Shown here: positions 60,361 through 64,000 of the stretch, one piece after another
Numbering within the stretch: position 1 is the first letter of the stretch
Layout: each line of letters starts with the position of its first letter
Source: Cyanobacteria bacterium SZAS-4
GTDB taxonomy: Bacteria; Cyanobacteriota; Vampirovibrionia; Obscuribacterales; Obscuribacteraceae
DNA: 64,000 nt
Direction of reading: 5' to 3'
NCBI GenBank assembly: GCA_018266255.1
Contig: JAFEAT010000018.1
Location: 113,680-177,679, forward strand
The notes under the pieces: generated by a model
The model's input: the letters and a program-made list of their open reading frames with translations, nothing else
The model's database searches: none
What the model was told of the DNA's origin: nothing
Translations under genes and position numbers: made by a program

Positions 60361-63300
60361 GCTGGCTTTTTCCTGACTATTAGAAACCATAGCACTTAGC
60401 AGTTCTTGGAGCAAATTGAGCTGTTCCGATGGAGAAACGCCTTCACAACGAACCAGAATGTATGGCGTAGGACCGGCTCCGCCGACTGCCCCTGGTTTGT
60501 AAGTGGTGCGTGAAGCAAGATGCTTCGGAAGGTGAGCTTGAATTGGCAACCATTGTTGCAAGCGGAAGTTGACCGACAAGCGAATTCCCTGCGATTCTGG
60601 TTTGATCGCCGTCACTGCAGCTTTGCTTGCCAATAGGCGCAATCGCACCACTGCTGTAAGTTGCAGCGCTTCTTGCGGCGGGTTGCCAAATCTGTCTTGC
60701 CACTCTTCGAGCAACATATTTAATTGACGCTCTGATTTTACGTCGGCTAACCGTTTGTATTCGATCAATCTCTGTTCGTTATCAGATACATATGATTCAG
60801 GAATGAACGCTGTAACGTTGATGTCCACTTGAGTGTCGGCATCCAACGAAACGGCTTCACCCTTCAATTCAGCAACAGATTCTTCGAGCAATTTGCAATA
60901 CAAATCGAATCCGACTGACACCATGTGTCCGTGCTGCTCCGAACCGAGGATATTTCCTACGCCTCGAATTTCCATGTCGCGCAATGCGATTTGATAACCT
61001 GAACCCAGCGATGTGAATTCGCGGATAGCTTTCAATCTGTTTTGCGCAGTTTCGCTCAATACTTTTTGAGGGCGATATAAGCAGTATGCATAGGCTTGAA
61101 CGTCACTTCTGCCAACACGTCCGCGCAACTGATACAACTGCGCCAAACCGAGTTTGTCGGCTTCGTTGACGATAATCGTGTTGACGTTTGGAATGTCCAA
61201 ACCAGATTCAATAATCGTCGTGCAAACGAGAATGTCGTAGGCATGCGCCGAGAAATCGAGCATCACGTTTTCCAGTTCGCGTTCGTTCATCTGACCGTGT
61301 CCAACGATCACGCGCGCTTCCGGAACCAATGTTTTGATTTCGAATGCGATTGCTTCGATGCTTTCGACGCGGTTGTGCACCACGTAGATCTGTCCGCCGC
61401 GTTCCATCTCGTGCAGAATCGCTGTGCGCACAAGCGGCAGCTTATATTCGCCGACAAAAGTTTTGATTGGTGCGCGGTTAGTTGGTGGCGTGTTGATGAG
61501 CGACATGTCGCGAGCGCCAGTCAACGCCATGTGCAGCGTTCGTGGAATCGGCGTTGCTGACATTGTGAGAACGTCAACCATGACGCGCAGCTGTTTCAAT
61601 TTTTCTTTGTGTCCGACACCGAATCTTTGTTCTTCGTCGATGACGATCAAGCCGAGATCTTTGAACTGAATGTCTTTCTGCAACATTCTGTGTGTGCCGA
61701 CGACAACGTCGCATTCACCCGACGCCAATTTGACGACGACTTCGCGTTGCTCTTTCGCACTTTTGAATCGACTGAGCAATCCAACTTTAATTGGATATGG
61801 CGCGAATCGCTCTGCCATCGTGTTGTAGTGCTGCTGCGCAAGAATAGTCGTAGGAACGAGGATAGCCGCTTGTTTGCCTGACATGACAGCTTTGAAGATA
61901 CCTCTCACGGCAACTTCTGTTTTTCCGAAACCTACGTCTCCGCAGATCAATCGATCCATCGGTTTGGTCGATTCCAAATCTTTCTTTGTGTCGACAATCG
62001 CTTGCCACTGATCCGGAGTTTCTTCGAAGCGGAACGCTTCTTCCATTTCGTACTGCCATGGAGTGTCGGCTAGGGCTGCGAAGCCCTCTTGCTTAGCGCG
62101 CATCGCATATAAATTGACCAGGTCTTCAGCAACTGCTTTGACTGATTTTTTGACGCGCTTCTTAACTGTTTCCCATTCGGCACCACCGAGGCGCGAAAGA
62201 CGTGGTGCATTTTCACCAGCACCGCGATAACGTGAAAGAAGGTTGATTTGATCGACAGGAACGTAGAGGCGATCTTCACCGGAATATTGAATGGTCAAAT
62301 ATTCTCGTTGTTGAGCCTCGACGCTGATGCGCTGTACACCGACGAACTGCCCGATACCTTGCTTGATGTGAACGACATAGTCGCCAATCTTGAGGTCTGT
62401 GACTGAATTGAATCGATCGTAAGTCTTCTCTGCAGTTGGTCTGCGGTAAACCGTCGGTTTGCGTTTCAATCCGAACATTTCAGTGTCGGTGACTGATACG
62501 AGTTGCACGTCTTCCAGTCGGAATCCGCCCAGGAAGCCATGTCTCGTCACCCAAACATCTTGCACGCCAGACGTGCCTGCTGGTTTGCCCGGACTGTTCA
62601 GCAGTTCTCCAAGTGATGCCGGAGTATCCGCTGACGTAGCACCATGTTCTGCGATTTCTTTCGAAACGGTGCCTTCTGTTGAACCAGGAATGTAAGTTGC
62701 GGCGATATCCCATTCTTTCATCAGTCCGAGAATACGCTGCGGCTGCTCTGTAGAGATGAGGATGCGATGCCCGTCTTTGCGCCACTGACGAATGCGCTCA
62801 ACCAAAACTTGCATCTGATTGCCGAAACGTTCGATGGCGTGGCAATCGAATTGCACCAATCCAGATTGATTTTCGTTGTCGAAAATTGGCAGTGTCGATA
62901 AATAAACTCGTTGTTTCAGTTTCAGTTTCTGAGAGACTTCCTCAGCCGACATATGCAGCAAACTCGGCAGTGGGAGCAGTCTTCCAGTTGATAGACCTTC
63001 TGTATAGGATGCGTTCAACTTCTCATCGTAAGAAGTCAAAGACATGATCAATGTATCCCACTCGTCGAACAAAACTAGTGCATTTGCCGGTAGGTAGTCG
63101 ACAAGCGTCGTCAGAGTTTTATGAACGAATGGAGCGTAGTATTCAGTAGACTCTGGATAAGAGCCTGACTCGAAACTTGTCAAATCGTTTTCCATGACAG
63201 CGCGCAAGGTTTCGGCGGCGGCACTGTCTCCGAATTCTGCTATCGCTTTGTCGGCTACTGCGCGCAAATCTGCGACGAGCGCCTGAAACTCTTCCTTCTT

Positions 63301-63999
63301 TTTCGTGTCCAAAACCACCCAATATCTAGGTGGTATCAAAACGCTTTTTGCATCTTCAATCGAGCGTTGATTCTCAATATTGAATAGTCGGATCGATTCA
63401 ATCTCGTCGCCGAACAATTCCAAACGCAGAGGTTGGCCTGACGAAGGATAGATATCGATGATATCGCCCCTGATACTAAACTCACCTCGCAAAGAAACCA
63501 GCGTTTCACGAGAATATCCAAGGCGAACGAGACGGGCAGACAATTCTTTCGGGTCGAGAGTGTCGCCGACGTTGAGTGTAAAGTTGTTGGCGGCGAGCGT
63601 TTCTTTGTCAAGTACACGCTGCATCAGTGCGCGTGCCGGCACCAGAACGAACATCGGTTCATCTGGCGCGTTGACGATCTTTTGCAGTACTTCCATTTGT
63701 GCCGATACGTTATCAGGGCTGCTCAGCACCTGCTCGTATGGTGACACTTCAGATAATGGATAGAAGTAAACGGGATAGCGTGTCAGGTTAGAGAGTTCTT
63801 GTTGAAACCTGGCTCCGGCATGATTGTCGGGCACGATCAAGAAGAATGGGCGTTTAACCTCATGCATCAAGACCGACAAAATCAGGGACTTTGCTGAATC
63901 TGCTAAACCCGAAATGTTCAGTTCACCGACTGCTGCTCGTGCGGTACGAGCAAGAAGACGAGCATACTGTGGGCAGTCCAGAAACCTCTGGTGCAAGGC
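60358..63999 (-). CDS. mfd: transcription-repair coupling factor (start outside window)
   Basis: The frame is open to the right edge, so the TTG at 63996 may be internal and the start lies outside; over 1210 codons are visible, close to full length. Mfd displaces RNA polymerase stalled at DNA damage and recruits UvrA. The N-terminal UvrB-like module starts near FLIVPDNHAGARFQQELSNL. The RNA polymerase-interacting domain has DYVVHIKQGIGQFVGVQRI and DRLYVPVDQINLLSRY. The ATPase has GDVGFGKTE and DEEQRFGVGHKE, followed by the helicase half with GRVGRSDVQAYAYCLY and the TRG region. All motifs appear intact. Confidence 0.97.
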   Translation of the reverse strand, partial: ALHQRFLDCPQYARLLARTARAAVGELNISGLADSAKSLILSVLMHEVKRPFFLIVPDNHAGARFQQELSNLTRYPVYFYPLSEVSPYEQVLSSPDNVSAQMEVLQKIVNAPDEPMFVLVPARALMQRVLDKETLAANNFTLNVGDTLDPKELSARLVRLGYSRETLVSLRGEFSIRGDIIDIYPSSGQPLRLELFGDEIESIRLFNIENQRSIEDAKSVLIPPRYWVVLDTKKKEEFQALVADLRAVADKAIAEFGDSAAAETLRAVMENDLTSFESGSYPESTEYYAPFVHKTLTTLVDYLPANALVLFDEWDTLIMSLTSYDEKLNASYTEGLSTGRLLPLPSLLHMSAEEVSQKLKLKQRVYLSTLPIFDNENQSGLVQFDCHAIERFGNQMQVLVERIRQWRKDGHRILISTEQPQRILGLMKEWDIAATYIPGSTEGTVSKEIAEHGATSADTPASLGELLNSPGKPAGTSGVQDVWVTRHGFLGGFRLEDVQLVSVTDTEMFGLKRKPTVYRRPTAEKTYDRFNSVTDLKIGDYVVHIKQGIGQFVGVQRISVEAQQREYLTIQYSGEDRLYVPVDQINLLSRYRGAGENAPRLSRLGGAEWETVKKRVKKSVKAVAEDLVNLYAMRAKQEGFAALADTPWQYEMEEAFRFEETPDQWQAIVDTKKDLESTKPMDRLICGDVGFGKTEVAVRGIFKAVMSGKQAAILVPTTILAQQHYNTMAERFAPYPIKVGLLSRFKSAKEQREVVVKLASGECDVVVGTHRMLQKDIQFKDLGLIVIDEEQRFGVGHKEKLKQLRVMVDVLTMSATPIPRTLHMALTGARDMSLINTPPTNRAPIKTFVGEYKLPLVRTAILHEMERGGQIYVVHNRVESIEAIAFEIKTLVPEARVIVGHGQMNERELENVMLDFSAHAYDILVCTTIIESGLDIPNVNTIIVNEADKLGLAQLYQLRGRVGRSDVQAYAYCLYRPQKVLSETAQNRLKAIREFTSLGSGYQIALRDMEIRGVGNILGSEQHGHMVSVGFDLYCKLLEESVAELKGEAVSLDADTQVDINVTAFIPESYVSDNEQRLIEYKRLADVKSERQLNMLLEEWQDRFGNPPQEALQLTAVVRLRLLASKAAVTAIKPESQGIRLSVNFRLQQWLPIQAHLPKHLASRTTYKPGAVGGAGPTPYILVRCEGVSPSEQLNLLQELLSAMVSNSQEKAS

Positions 64000-64000
64000 A

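Noticed and set aside
1..64000. tRNA, rRNA, tmRNA and SRP RNA genes
   Set aside because: No T-loop-like GGTTCRA patterns with matching acceptor arms and no conserved rRNA stretches were recognised on reading; a covariance search would be needed to exclude unusual RNAs.

Overview
The window reads as an ordinary bacterial chromosome of roughly balanced base composition. Genes are dense, Shine-Dalgarno sites are clear, and ATG, GTG and TTG starts are used with the standard code (TGA is a normal stop). The gene content is heterotrophic and Gram-negative-like: a DAP-type MurE, lipoproteins, exported TPR proteins, glutamate-1-semialdehyde aminomutase (C5 tetrapyrrole route), many hybrid kinase domains, and many orphan exported or low-complexity proteins. 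My best guess, from general style and without a search, is a non-photosynthetic relative of cyanobacteria (Vampirovibrionia/Melainabacteria, Obscuribacterales-like). No rRNA, tRNA, CRISPR array, insertion sequence or phage gene was recognised.

Layout. 1-4.6 kb: the end of a 4-alpha-glucanotransferase-like gene, an aldo/keto reductase and an M13 metallopeptidase. 4.6-13.3 kb: small and orphan genes, a bestrophin-like channel, an exported leucine-rich-repeat protein and TPR/orphan proteins. 13.3-17.8 kb: a protease island with a tandem hairpin repeat, a thermolysin-like (M4) peptidase, a calpain-like cysteine protease split by one in-frame TGA, and an EF-hand-like protein in the same operon. 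18-20.3 kb: exported orphans, including an unlisted 47-residue membrane protein coupled to the next gene. 26.9-20.3 kb (minus strand): rplU-rpmA-murE, a DUF4388-like protein, a polysaccharide deacetylase, an NDH-2-like flavoprotein and a PlsC-like acyltransferase.

27-41.5 kb: a 2-Cys peroxiredoxin, a thioredoxin-like protein and hemL. Next comes an aldehyde-response-like module in which an AraC regulator faces an aldo/keto reductase, a zinc alcohol dehydrogenase and a PptA-like tautomerase. After it lie a thioredoxin-fold repeat protein, comF, a YnbB-like PLP enzyme, prs and a glyoxalase-II-like hydrolase. 41.5-45.4 kb (minus strand): rhomboid-TPR protease, metallo-beta-lactamase lipoprotein, amidohydrolase and a SnoaL-like protein.

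46-56.4 kb holds the most striking locus. A 2122-residue soluble hybrid histidine kinase carries a long HAMP array, encoded by ten consecutive 276-bp units with no length change. It is followed by cheR, a stand-alone cheB catalytic domain and a second hybrid kinase with three receivers and an HPt domain. No chemoreceptor, CheA or CheW is seen here. 56.4-64 kb has a HEAT-like protein, an exported 12-residue-repeat protein, a TPR protein, a parvulin-type lipoprotein and mfd running off the edge.

A dispersed intergenic element of about 47 bp, made of two adjacent GC-rich hairpins, occurs four times (4.6, 31.4, 38.4 and 52.4 kb). One copy lies between the HAMP kinase and cheR.
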